Below are positions 25,299-33,021 of a stretch of 64,000 nucleotides of DNA, in pieces. Made by a program: the position numbers and the translations under genes. Below the pieces are notes generated by a model. That model did not search any database. It was not told the origin of the DNA and saw nothing but the letters and a program-made list of their open reading frames with translations. How positions within the stretch are numbered: the first letter of the stretch is position 1; each line of letters starts with the position of its first letter. The stretch is from Nocardioides speluncae (lineage in GTDB: Bacteria; Actinomycetota; Actinomycetes; Propionibacteriales; Nocardioidaceae), in contig NZ_QEOO01000007.1 in assembly GCF_003121585.1 (NCBI RefSeq), positions 117,146-181,145 on the forward strand, in the 5' to 3' direction.

Positions 25299-27209
25299 AT
25301 GGGCAAGCGAATCCTTCTCCTGCTCTCGGCCCTGGTCCTGCCCGCCACGCTCCTCCAGGCGAGCGCCCCGGCGGCGCTTGACGAGCCGTCGGTGAAGTTC
25401 GTCGCGGTCGGCGACTTCTCGGCGTCGACCCGGGCCGGCCAGGTCCTGGACACGATCGACGGTCTGGACACCGACCTGACGCTGGCGCTCGGGGACCTGT
25501 CCTACGGCGCGACCGGAGCCGAGCAGGTCTGGTGTGACTTCGTGACGGCGCGGGTCGGTGCGGGCTATCCGTTCGAGCTGCTCGCCGGGAATCACGAGAG
25601 CAACGGTCAGAACGGCAACATCAACGACTTCTCAGCCTGCCTGCCCAACCAGCTTCCGGGCGTGGTGGGCACCTACGGCCGGCAGTGGTACGTCGATGTC
25701 CCCGCCGTCGACCCGCTGGTCCGCTATGTGATGATCTCTCCGGCCCTGCCGTTCCCTGATGGCACCTACACCTACGGCGCCGGCTCGCCCCGATATCAGT
25801 GGACGGCCGCCGCGATCGACGGGGCCCGGACCGCCGGCGTTCCGTGGGTGGTGGTCGGTATGCACAAGCCGTGCCTGAGCGTGGGCCAGTACACCTGCGA
25901 CCCGGGTGCCGACCTGATGAACCTGCTCGTGCAGAAGAAGGTCGACCTGGTGTTCAGCGGTCACGAGCACCTCTACCAGCGCTCCAAGCAGCTGAGCCAT
26001 GGCACCGGCTGCACCACCATCGCTCCGGGCGCCTACGACCCGGACTGCGTGGCCGACGCCGACAACGCGCTGATCGCGGGCCGCGGGACGGTCATGACCA
26101 CCGTCGGCACCGGTGGCGTCGAGCTGCGCGACGTCACCGCGACCGACATCGAGGCGCCGTACTTCGCGGCGTACTCGGGCGCGAACTTCGAACCGACGTA
26201 CGGCGCACTGGAGGTCACCGCCACCGCTGGCGTGCTGTCGGCGCGGTTCGTGGCGGCCGACGCCGGCCTCCTCGACGACGCCTTCACGATCACCAAGGCA
26301 ACCGGGAACCAGCCGCCGATCGCCTCGTTCACCGACGTCGTCGACGGACTCGAGGTGTCCGTGAACGGCTCCGGCTCGACCGACCCGGACGGCAGCATCG
26401 CGTCGTACTCCTGGAACTGGGGCGACGGTCAGCCGGCCGGTAGCGGGGCGACGGCGTCCCACACCTACGCCGCGGCGGGCACCTACACCGTCACGCTGAC
26501 CGTGACCGACAACCTGGGGGAGACCGGCTCGGTGTCCCGGTCGGTCACCGTCAGTGAGGCAGGCGTCATCGCGGCCGACGAGTTCGGGCGGACTCTGACA
26601 AATGCGTGGGGGCCGGCCGATATGGGCGGCTCGTGGGTGCTGCGCGGGTCGCCGTCGTTCTTCTCGGTCGGAGGCGGCGCCGGCACGATCCGGATGACGA
26701 CGCCCGGCTCGGGGCCGTGGACCTACCTCGACGGCGTCGCATCCACCGCGACCGACACCGCGGTGACGATGTCCACCGACAAGGCGGCCACCGGAAGCGG
26801 CACCTACCTGACCCTGATCGGCCGTGAGATCAGCGGCGTGGGCGGCTACCGCGCGGTCGCCCGCCTGCAGGCCGGAGGCGCGGTGAGCCTGGCGATGAGC
26901 CGGCGGACCGCGGCCGGCGCCGTGACCGCGATCGGCCCGACGGTGACCGTGCCCGGGCTCAGCTACGCGGTCGGCGACCGGCTGCGGCTCAGGCTCGTCG
27001 TCTCCGGCTCGGGGACCACCGCGTTGCGGGCCAAGATCTGGAAGGTGGGCCAACCGGAGCCGGCGGCGTGGTTGGTCACGGGCAGCGACGCGACGCCGGG
27101 GTTCCAGGTGCCGGGCACCGTCGGGGTGATGACCTACCTGTCGAGCAACGCCACCAACGCCCCGGTGGCCGCGAACTTCGACGGGCTCTCGGTGACGGTG
27201 GCGCCATGA
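25299..27209 (+). CDS. Secreted metallophosphoesterase (purple acid phosphatase-like) with PKD and C-terminal beta-sandwich
   Basis: 636 residues. Signal peptide ILLLLSALVLPATLLQASAP. The calcineurin-like domain (about 30-330) shows the metal motifs in order: GDFSAS, LGDLSYG, GNHES, GMHKP and SGHEHLYQRS. A PKD domain (about 338-420) and the same C-terminal module as in both neighbouring propeller proteins (about 426-636; DEFGRTLTNAWGPADMGGSW) follow. It begins 12 bases after the previous stop, so it is co-transcribed with the first propeller gene. It may hydrolyse a phosphoester outside the cell, for example on the polymer or a nucleotide. The shared C-terminal module suggests all three proteins sit on the same surface target. 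Confidence 0.9.
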   Translation: MGKRILLLLSALVLPATLLQASAPAALDEPSVKFVAVGDFSASTRAGQVLDTIDGLDTDLTLALGDLSYGATGAEQVWCDFVTARVGAGYPFELLAGNHESNGQNGNINDFSACLPNQLPGVVGTYGRQWYVDVPAVDPLVRYVMISPALPFPDGTYTYGAGSPRYQWTAAAIDGARTAGVPWVVVGMHKPCLSVGQYTCDPGADLMNLLVQKKVDLVFSGHEHLYQRSKQLSHGTGCTTIAPGAYDPDCVADADNALIAGRGTVMTTVGTGGVELRDVTATDIEAPYFAAYSGANFEPTYGALEVTATAGVLSARFVAADAGLLDDAFTITKATGNQPPIASFTDVVDGLEVSVNGSGSTDPDGSIASYSWNWGDGQPAGSGATASHTYAAAGTYTVTLTVTDNLGETGSVSRSVTVSEAGVIAADEFGRTLTNAWGPADMGGSWVLRGSPSFFSVGGGAGTIRMTTPGSGPWTYLDGVASTATDTAVTMSTDKAATGSGTYLTLIGREISGVGGYRAVARLQAGGAVSLAMSRRTAAGAVTAIGPTVTVPGLSYAVGDRLRLRLVVSGSGTTALRAKIWKVGQPEPAAWLVTGSDATPGFQVPGTVGVMTYLSSNATNAPVAANFDGLSVTVAP

Positions 27210-27339
27210 GTATCTGAGGCGCAACCGCGCGCTCCTCGGGACTAGGAGCAAACGTTGCCGGGAGGGCAGAGAGCTATATCGGACCAGCGCGCATCAACTC
27301 GGAGAAATGCCGCGCACATTCTCTGAGGGAGCTGCGTAA

Positions 27340-30300
27340 ATGTACGGGTCAACGGTCGGGTCAACAGTCGGGTCAACAGTCGCGCGACGTCTCAGGTCCG
27401 CCATCGTGGCGGTCGCCCTTGTGTGCGGCCTGGTCACGGCGGGGTCCTTCCAGACCGCGGTGGCGGACACCTCGCCGGCCGCCGGCACACCGCCGACAGT
27501 GTCCGGGGACGGGCTGCCCACCTGGCAGATCAACGGCGTCGTCTGGGCACAGGTGCTCGTCGGCAACACCGTCTACGCGACGGGGGAGTTCACCAAGGCA
27601 CGTCCACCGGGTGTCCCGCCGGGCGGGGCCGGCGAGCGCAACGCCCTCAACATCTTCGCCTTCGACGTCCGGACCGGTGCGCCGGTGACGTTCAACCACT
27701 CGCTCAACGCCCAGGGCCGGGCCATCGCCGCCACCCCCGACGGCTCACGGGTGATCGTCGGCGGCGACTTCACCGCGGTGGACGGCGTCGCGCACGGTCA
27801 CCTTGCCGCCTTCAATACCGCCACCGGCGCGCTCGTGAACTCCTTCGACCCGTCGGTCGGCTCCACCGTGCGTGGCGTCGACGCGACCAACGACACCGTG
27901 TACGCCGGCGGCAACTTCTTCAGCGCCAACGGCCAGACCCGGCGCCGGCTCGCCTCGTTCGACCTCGGCACCGGCAACCTGAAGTCGTGGGCGCCGACCG
28001 CGGACGACGCCCAGGTCGACTCGCTGGTGCTGACACCGGACTCCACCGGGGTCGTCGTCGGCGGTCGGTTCTCCACGATGAACGGCCAGTCCGCCAACTC
28101 GATGGGGGCCGTCGACGCCACCACGGGCGCGCTACGCCCGTGGCTGATCAACCAGAAGATCCGCAACGCCGGCACGGCCAGCTCCATCCTTCACCTGAAC
28201 GCCGACGACACCCACGTCTACGGCACCGGCTTCGCGTTCGGCACCGGCAACTTCGAGGGCGCCTTCCGTGCGGACCCCGACGACGGCGCCATGTCCTGGA
28301 TGGAGGACTGCCACGGCGACACCTACGGCGTGCAGCCGATCGGGGAGGTCACCTACATCGCCGGCCATCCGCACAACTGCAGCTGGATCGGGTCCTTCCC
28401 GCAGTTCGACCCGCGCGACTGGCGACGCGCCATGGCCTTCACGACGGAGCCGCGCGATGTGAACATCGGCCCGGACGACTTCGGGTGGAACCACAACGGG
28501 TCGCCCGCGCCGGAGGTGCTGAACTGGTTCCCGAACCTGCAGCTCGGCAGCTACACCGGGCAGAGCCAGGGGCCCTGGAGCGTCACCGGCAACGACGAGT
28601 ACGTCGTCATGGGTGGCGAGTTCCCGACCGTGAACGGCGTGGCCCAGCAGGGGCTGGTCCGCTTCACAGTGCGCAGCAAGGCGCCGAACCTGCGTGGGCC
28701 GACGCTGGCCACCGGCGCTCCGGCTCCCACGGTCGTCGCGCTGCCGGACGGCCGGCTCCGGGTGTCCTGGCAGGCGGCCACCGACATCGACAACGAGTGG
28801 CTCACCTACCGGGTCACCCGCTCCGACGGCGCCCAGGTCATCCACACCGAGACCCAGCGCTCTACGTTCTGGATGCTTCCCAAGTTCGCCTTCGCGGACG
28901 ACAACGCGGACCCGGGCGAGAGCTACAGCTACACCATCCGTGCCTACGACCCGGACGGGAACATGCGACTGGTCGGCACCACCGGCGCGGTGACGGCGGG
29001 ACCGGCGGCGCCGGCGACGTCGTACAACAACGCGGTCGTCAACGACGGCGCGCTCGCGTACTGGCGGCTCGGTGAGACATCCGGAAGCCGGGTCAACGAC
29101 TACGCGGGCGGCCACGACGCGTCGGTGACGACGACGGTCACCCGCGGCACGGCGGGAGCGATCGTGGGCGACCCGGATCGGGCCACGACCTTCACCGGGA
29201 CCTCCAACGGCAACGTCGCCACCGATGCTCGGATGACGGCCACGCGGGAGCTCACGCTCGAGGCCTGGATCAGGACGACCACAACCACGGGCGGCAAGAT
29301 CCTGGGCTACGGCAGCTCGCGCACGGGGGCCAGCGCCAGCTTCGACCGGCATCTCTACATGCGCAACAACGGGACCATCAGCTTCGGGGTGTTCCAGATG
29401 GGCGGCTGGGTGGTCAGCAGCCCGACCCCCTACAACAACGGTGCCTGGCACCACGTCGTTGCGACGGTCGACCGAGAGTCGGGGATCAGCCTGTACGTCG
29501 ACGGGCAGCGCGTCGCCCACAACCCCAAGGTCCTGAACCCCAAGCTCTACTCGGGCTTCTGGCGAGTCGGCGGCGACAACCTCACCGGCTGGGGCGGACG
29601 GCCGAGCCTCGACTACTTCACCGGCGCCATCGACGAGGTCGCGATCTATCGCGACGCCCTGCCGGCCTCGGTGATCCAGGACCACAACACGCTCGGACGT
29701 GGCGGAACGATCAACCAGGCGCCGATCGCCGACTTCTCCTGGCTCCGAAGCGGGCTGGAGGTCGAGTTCGACGGGTCTGCGTCGTCGGATCCCGACGGCA
29801 CCATCGCGTCGTACTCCTGGAACTTCGGCGACGGCAGCCCGGCCGGCTCCGGCCCGTCACCGTCACACGAGTACGCCGCGGAGGGGACCTACAACGTGAC
29901 GCTCACGGTCACCGACAACGGCGGCCGGTCTACGAGCAAGACTGTTCCGGTCGAGGTGGTCAACCAGGCTCCGGTGGCGGTGTTCACGCCGACGACCTCG
30001 GAGCTGTCGGTCTCGGTGAACGGCGCGGGGTCGTCTGACCCGGACGGCAGCATCGTGTCGTACGCCTGGGACTTCGGCGACGGTGCCACCGGCTCCGGAG
30101 TCATGGCGAACCACACGTACGCCGCCACCGGGACCTACCAGGTGACGCTCACCGTGACCGACGACCTCGGGCGGACGGGCTCGGTGACGACGCCGGTCAC
30201 CGTGAGCATGACCGGTGCCGAGGTGGTCACCGACCACTTCACGCGGACGGTCGCCGGCGGCTGGGGAACTGCCGACAGCGGACAGCTGTGGAGCGGCACC

Positions 30301-30861
30301 GGCTCAGCATCACAGTTCGCCGTCGCAAGCGGCACCGGCCGGATGACGATGACCGGCCCGGGCAACGGCCCGAGCATGCGGATAGGCGGGATCAGTGATC
30401 TCGGCACGGACACCCAGGTGTCGGTCGGGTTGGACCAGGTGCCGACCGGGAGCGGCGTCTTCGTGTCGGTCCTGGCCCGCGACCGCAGCGCGGGCAGCTA
30501 TCGGGCGGTCGCCAACCTGCGTGCGAACGGATCGGTCTCGCTTGCCCTGACCAGGATCGTGAACGGGACGACGACCACGCTGCAGGCCGGAGTCGTCGTA
30601 CCGGGGCTGACCGTGGCGGCCGGAGAGCGTCTCGATGTCAGGTTCTGGGCCACCCCGTCCGGCGGTAGCACGCTGCTGCGCGCCAAGGTGTGGAGGCACG
30701 GCACCGCCGAGCCTGGCTCCTGGCTCGTCCAGGCCACCGACGCCAACGCCACGCTCGCCAGCGCCGGCGGCTCCGGCCTGATGAGCTACCTCGCCGGCAA
30801 CGCCGCTCCTGGTGCCCTCGTGGCCAGCTTCGACGACCTCACGGTCTCCACGGCGCAGTGA
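27340..30861 (+). CDS. Large secreted beta-propeller / LamG / double-PKD protein (paralogue of the 21774 gene)
   Basis: 1173 residues with the same module order and boundaries as the 21774 product: signal peptide, propeller (about 45-440), FN3-like region (about 457-553), LamG (about 560-787), two PKD domains (about 792-957), C-terminal beta-sandwich (about 962-1173). Long stretches are nearly identical at protein level (LPTWQINGVVW, DGSRVIVGGDFT, DDTHVYGTGFAFGTGNFEG, GNDEYVVMGGEFP). A reiterated GTCGGGTCAACAGT stretch follows the start codon, giving a short TVGSTVGSTV repeat. The two genes are direct repeats flanking the metallophosphoesterase gene. The 130 bases upstream hold no clear promoter. 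Confidence 0.88.
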   Translation: MYGSTVGSTVGSTVARRLRSAIVAVALVCGLVTAGSFQTAVADTSPAAGTPPTVSGDGLPTWQINGVVWAQVLVGNTVYATGEFTKARPPGVPPGGAGERNALNIFAFDVRTGAPVTFNHSLNAQGRAIAATPDGSRVIVGGDFTAVDGVAHGHLAAFNTATGALVNSFDPSVGSTVRGVDATNDTVYAGGNFFSANGQTRRRLASFDLGTGNLKSWAPTADDAQVDSLVLTPDSTGVVVGGRFSTMNGQSANSMGAVDATTGALRPWLINQKIRNAGTASSILHLNADDTHVYGTGFAFGTGNFEGAFRADPDDGAMSWMEDCHGDTYGVQPIGEVTYIAGHPHNCSWIGSFPQFDPRDWRRAMAFTTEPRDVNIGPDDFGWNHNGSPAPEVLNWFPNLQLGSYTGQSQGPWSVTGNDEYVVMGGEFPTVNGVAQQGLVRFTVRSKAPNLRGPTLATGAPAPTVVALPDGRLRVSWQAATDIDNEWLTYRVTRSDGAQVIHTETQRSTFWMLPKFAFADDNADPGESYSYTIRAYDPDGNMRLVGTTGAVTAGPAAPATSYNNAVVNDGALAYWRLGETSGSRVNDYAGGHDASVTTTVTRGTAGAIVGDPDRATTFTGTSNGNVATDARMTATRELTLEAWIRTTTTTGGKILGYGSSRTGASASFDRHLYMRNNGTISFGVFQMGGWVVSSPTPYNNGAWHHVVATVDRESGISLYVDGQRVAHNPKVLNPKLYSGFWRVGGDNLTGWGGRPSLDYFTGAIDEVAIYRDALPASVIQDHNTLGRGGTINQAPIADFSWLRSGLEVEFDGSASSDPDGTIASYSWNFGDGSPAGSGPSPSHEYAAEGTYNVTLTVTDNGGRSTSKTVPVEVVNQAPVAVFTPTTSELSVSVNGAGSSDPDGSIVSYAWDFGDGATGSGVMANHTYAATGTYQVTLTVTDDLGRTGSVTTPVTVSMTGAEVVTDHFTRTVAGGWGTADSGQLWSGTGSASQFAVASGTGRMTMTGPGNGPSMRIGGISDLGTDTQVSVGLDQVPTGSGVFVSVLARDRSAGSYRAVANLRANGSVSLALTRIVNGTTTTLQAGVVVPGLTVAAGERLDVRFWATPSGGSTLLRAKVWRHGTAEPGSWLVQATDANATLASAGGSGLMSYLAGNAAPGALVASFDDLTVSTAQ

Positions 30862-30921
30862 GCGGCGTCGCCAGTCAGCCCCTAATCCAGCACGGCTCCA
30901 TTCGGCCACACCCGCACGCGG

Positions 30922-31151
30922 TCAGTGCTCGGCCGGGAATCCCTCCCGGTACTTGGTGGCTGGCACGATCGCGACCAGCGAGCCGCCAGCGTTTAGGACA
31001 GCCTGGGCGAACAAGGAGTCGGCACCATCGGCGAGAGCGGATATGCCGACCAGTTCGTCGTACGGCTGGAGTTCGCTACGAATAGCGGCGTCGCTGAGCT
31101 GGGCGGTGCCGGCAGGTAGTTCGCGGTGGCCGGTGACGCGATCCGAGTCAT
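30922..31151 (-). pseudogene. Truncated, frameshifted SLOG-family (nucleotide-sensor-like) gene
   Basis: On the minus strand a start ATG (31151) gives M-T-R-I, then one base is missing (at 31138-31139). The next frame continues VTGHRELP ... ELVGISALADGADSLFAQAV then GGSLVAIVPATKYREGFPAEH and a stop. This matches the N-terminal half of actinobacterial SLOG/LOG-like proteins (MTRIGVTGHR...; VG.S.LADGAD..FA..VL..GG.L.VVVPA..YR.G.P..H). The remainder after PAEH is absent. A single-base deletion plus loss of the second half make it a pseudogene. These proteins are thought to bind nucleotides and often accompany regulators or stress and defence genes. Confidence 0.7.
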
Positions 31152-31466
31152 GAGCCCGTTGTATACAGCGCGGCCAACTCCTGATCCAGGCCGGCCGGCG
31201 CTGACGGACAGGAGCGACTCCACTGAGCGTCTACGCTCAGCGGAGCGTCGAGCACCTGTGCAAGTGACGCTCCGGACGGAGTCCGTCATGCGACTCCCGT
31301 CGTGCCGGGACGGAACGGGATCGGCGAGACGCAACACCGATGCGACGCAGACGCGACATCGAAGAGCAAGCCGCGACGTTCGCGGGATCGTGATGCGACG
31401 TGGTCGTGGGCGACTCTGGATTCGAACGCCAGCACGGACGACGATGCGCGAGGGGTGATGGCCGGG
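31152..31466. other. Gene-free stretch upstream of the pterin cluster, with a near-perfect palindrome
   Basis: No convincing gene is seen. CTGAGCGT (31223-31230) and ACGCTCAG (31233-31240) form an 8-base inverted repeat with a 2-base centre, a good operator candidate. The rest carries several short repeats but no clear -10/-35 pair. Any promoter for the fol genes should lie here. Confidence 0.5.
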
Positions 31467-31880
31467 ATGGATCACATCGAGATTGACGGATTGCGGCTGA
31501 GATGTGTGATCGGTGTAACCGCCGAGGAGCGCCGCGACCGGTCAGACGTAACGGTTGACCTGCGGCTAGGTGTGGACACTCGCGCGGTTGCCGACAGTGA
31601 TGCCATCGAGGACGCATGGAACTACCGGACCGTGACGAAGGCGGTCATCGCGCACGTCGAACAGTCCAGCTACCGCACCGTGGAGGCCCTCGCGGCAGCG
31701 CTGGCGCGGATCTGCATAGTGGACTACGGCGCACAGTGGGTGGAGGCGAGTGTGCACAAGCCCGGCGCATTGCGTTTCGCCGACTCTGTCGGCGTCTGCA
31801 TCTCTCGCAAGCCCGACGACTTTCGGGAGTCACCCGGAACCGAGGTCGGTCAGTCCAACGTGGGGGCGGTCTCGGCATGA
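31467..31880 (+). CDS. folB: Dihydroneopterin aldolase
   Basis: 137 residues from ATG 31467; an ATG at 31458 is an alternative but is only 2 bases from the GAGGGG ribosome site. FolB features: MDHIEIDGLRLRCVIGVTAEER at the start, NYRTVTKAVIAHVEQSSYRT, TVEALAAALA in the active-site helix with the catalytic Glu, and VEASVHKPGALRFADSVGV with the catalytic Lys. It cleaves 7,8-dihydroneopterin to 6-hydroxymethyl-7,8-dihydropterin and glycolaldehyde. The stop overlaps the folE start (ATGA). First gene of the pterin/ArgS cluster. Confidence 0.9.
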   Translation: MDHIEIDGLRLRCVIGVTAEERRDRSDVTVDLRLGVDTRAVADSDAIEDAWNYRTVTKAVIAHVEQSSYRTVEALAAALARICIVDYGAQWVEASVHKPGALRFADSVGVCISRKPDDFRESPGTEVGQSNVGAVSA

Positions 31881-32497
31881 CCTGCACCCAACACGCGCCG
31901 GCAGACCGGGTGGCGAGTGGCGTTGGAATGGAACGCACGAGTCGGATCGATCTGCCTGCGGCGGAGCGTGCCGCAGCTGACCTCCTGAGAGCGCTCGGGG
32001 TAGCCACGACCGCCGAGTCCACGCGGGCGACGCCGGCGCGGATGGCCAAGGCACTGGCAGAACTGTTGACGCCGCGCCCGTTCAAGTTGACGACGTTCCC
32101 CAACGACGAGGGGTACGCCGAACTGCTGGTCCAAGAAGGCATCCCGTTCACCAGCCTGTGCGAGCACCATGGGTTGCCGTTCATGGGCACCGCAGTGGTG
32201 GCGTATCTGCCGGGCGAGCGGATCGTCGGCCTGTCCAAACTCGCGAGAGTCGTCGAGCACTTCGCTCGCCGCACGCAGGTACAGGAACGACTTACCAAGG
32301 AGATCGCGACCTGGCTTCAGGCCAACCTGCTAGCCCAAGGTGTCGGAGTGATGGTGCGGGCCGAGCACCTCTGCATGACATTGCGCGGCGTACAGGCCCC
32401 GGGAACCTCAACGCTGACGACGTCGTTGACCGGCGACCTGCTGAGCGATGCACGAGCACGTCAAGAGTTCTTCACCCTGGCTGGCCGGGCCCGCTGA
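31877..32497 (+). CDS. folE: GTP cyclohydrolase I
   Basis: 206 residues. Zinc and catalytic motifs are present: SLCEHHGLPFMGTAVVAYLP, GLSKLARVVEHFARRTQVQE, HLCMTLRGVQAPGTSTLTT. The enzyme converts GTP to 7,8-dihydroneopterin triphosphate, the entry step to pterins. The ATG at 31877 overlaps the folB stop; an internal ATG before ERTSRIDLPAAERAA would also give a functional-length protein. Codon usage is somewhat less GC-biased than in the polysaccharide genes. It is likely a second folE, because the genome should have a housekeeping folate operon elsewhere; that needs checking outside this window. Confidence 0.93.
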   Translation: MTCTQHAPADRVASGVGMERTSRIDLPAAERAAADLLRALGVATTAESTRATPARMAKALAELLTPRPFKLTTFPNDEGYAELLVQEGIPFTSLCEHHGLPFMGTAVVAYLPGERIVGLSKLARVVEHFARRTQVQERLTKEIATWLQANLLAQGVGVMVRAEHLCMTLRGVQAPGTSTLTTSLTGDLLSDARARQEFFTLAGRAR

Positions 32498-33021
32498 TGC
32501 CTGGCTCGGCTGGAACGGTACGCGACCAGATCTTCGTCAGCGTCGGGTCAAACATCGCGCCGGCCCACAACGTGCGCTCGGTCCTGAGCCGGCTCACCAG
32601 GTCCGGCATCCTGCGAGAGGTCTCCCCCACCTACTGGACCCAGCCGATCGGCATCCCTCAGGCCGGCCTCTTCTTGAATCTCGTCGTACGCGTCGCCTGG
32701 GACTCAGATCTCGCCAGCCTTCGACGCCAGCTCACAAGGATGGAGCGAGCATTGGGCCGCACATGTGCACAGTCGGGATGGCAGTCGCGGACCATCGACT
32801 TGGACATCGTGCTCGACGGTGACGTCGTCACGACCTACGGCGACCAGCCATGGCGGGTCCCGCACCCCGACATCGACCAGTTCGCGCACGTAGCAGTGCC
32901 GCTGGCTGACCTGGCACCAGACATGGTTCACCCCGCACACGGTACGACTCTTGCCGAGATCGCTCACAGGTTCGCGCCGCACGACCTCCGAGCCGCATCG
33001 GAGGTTGCAGATGCACTCTGA
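32497..33021 (+). CDS. folK: 2-amino-4-hydroxy-6-hydroxymethyldihydropteridine diphosphokinase
   Basis: 174 residues. HPPK signatures: IFVSVGSNIAPAHNVRSVLS, YWTQPIGIPQAGLFLNLVV, RMERALGRTCAQSGWQSRTI then DLDIVLDGD (the metal-binding DLDI), VPHPDIDQFAHVAVPLADL. It transfers pyrophosphate from ATP to 6-hydroxymethyl-7,8-dihydropterin, making an activated pterin. Start overlaps the folE stop (TGATG); the end overlaps the next start by 11 bases. No folP (dihydropteroate synthase) follows, so the activated pterin may feed another acceptor. Confidence 0.93.
   Translation: MPGSAGTVRDQIFVSVGSNIAPAHNVRSVLSRLTRSGILREVSPTYWTQPIGIPQAGLFLNLVVRVAWDSDLASLRRQLTRMERALGRTCAQSGWQSRTIDLDIVLDGDVVTTYGDQPWRVPHPDIDQFAHVAVPLADLAPDMVHPAHGTTLAEIAHRFAPHDLRAASEVADAL

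Noticed and set aside
25632..27251. 539-codon frame antisense to the metallophosphoesterase
   Set aside because: No motif; the plus strand carries all phosphoesterase metal ligands.
31380..31440. GATTCGAACGCC near 31421 looked like a tRNA T-loop
   Set aside because: No acceptor stem, D-arm or anticodon arm could be paired around it.
31467..33021. Reading folB-folE-folK as the normal housekeeping folate operon
   Set aside because: folP, folC and pab genes and the usual ftsH context are absent; argS, an unknown NTase-like protein, a PTR1-like SDR and two kinases take their place. A housekeeping role remains possible only if no other copies exist in the genome.
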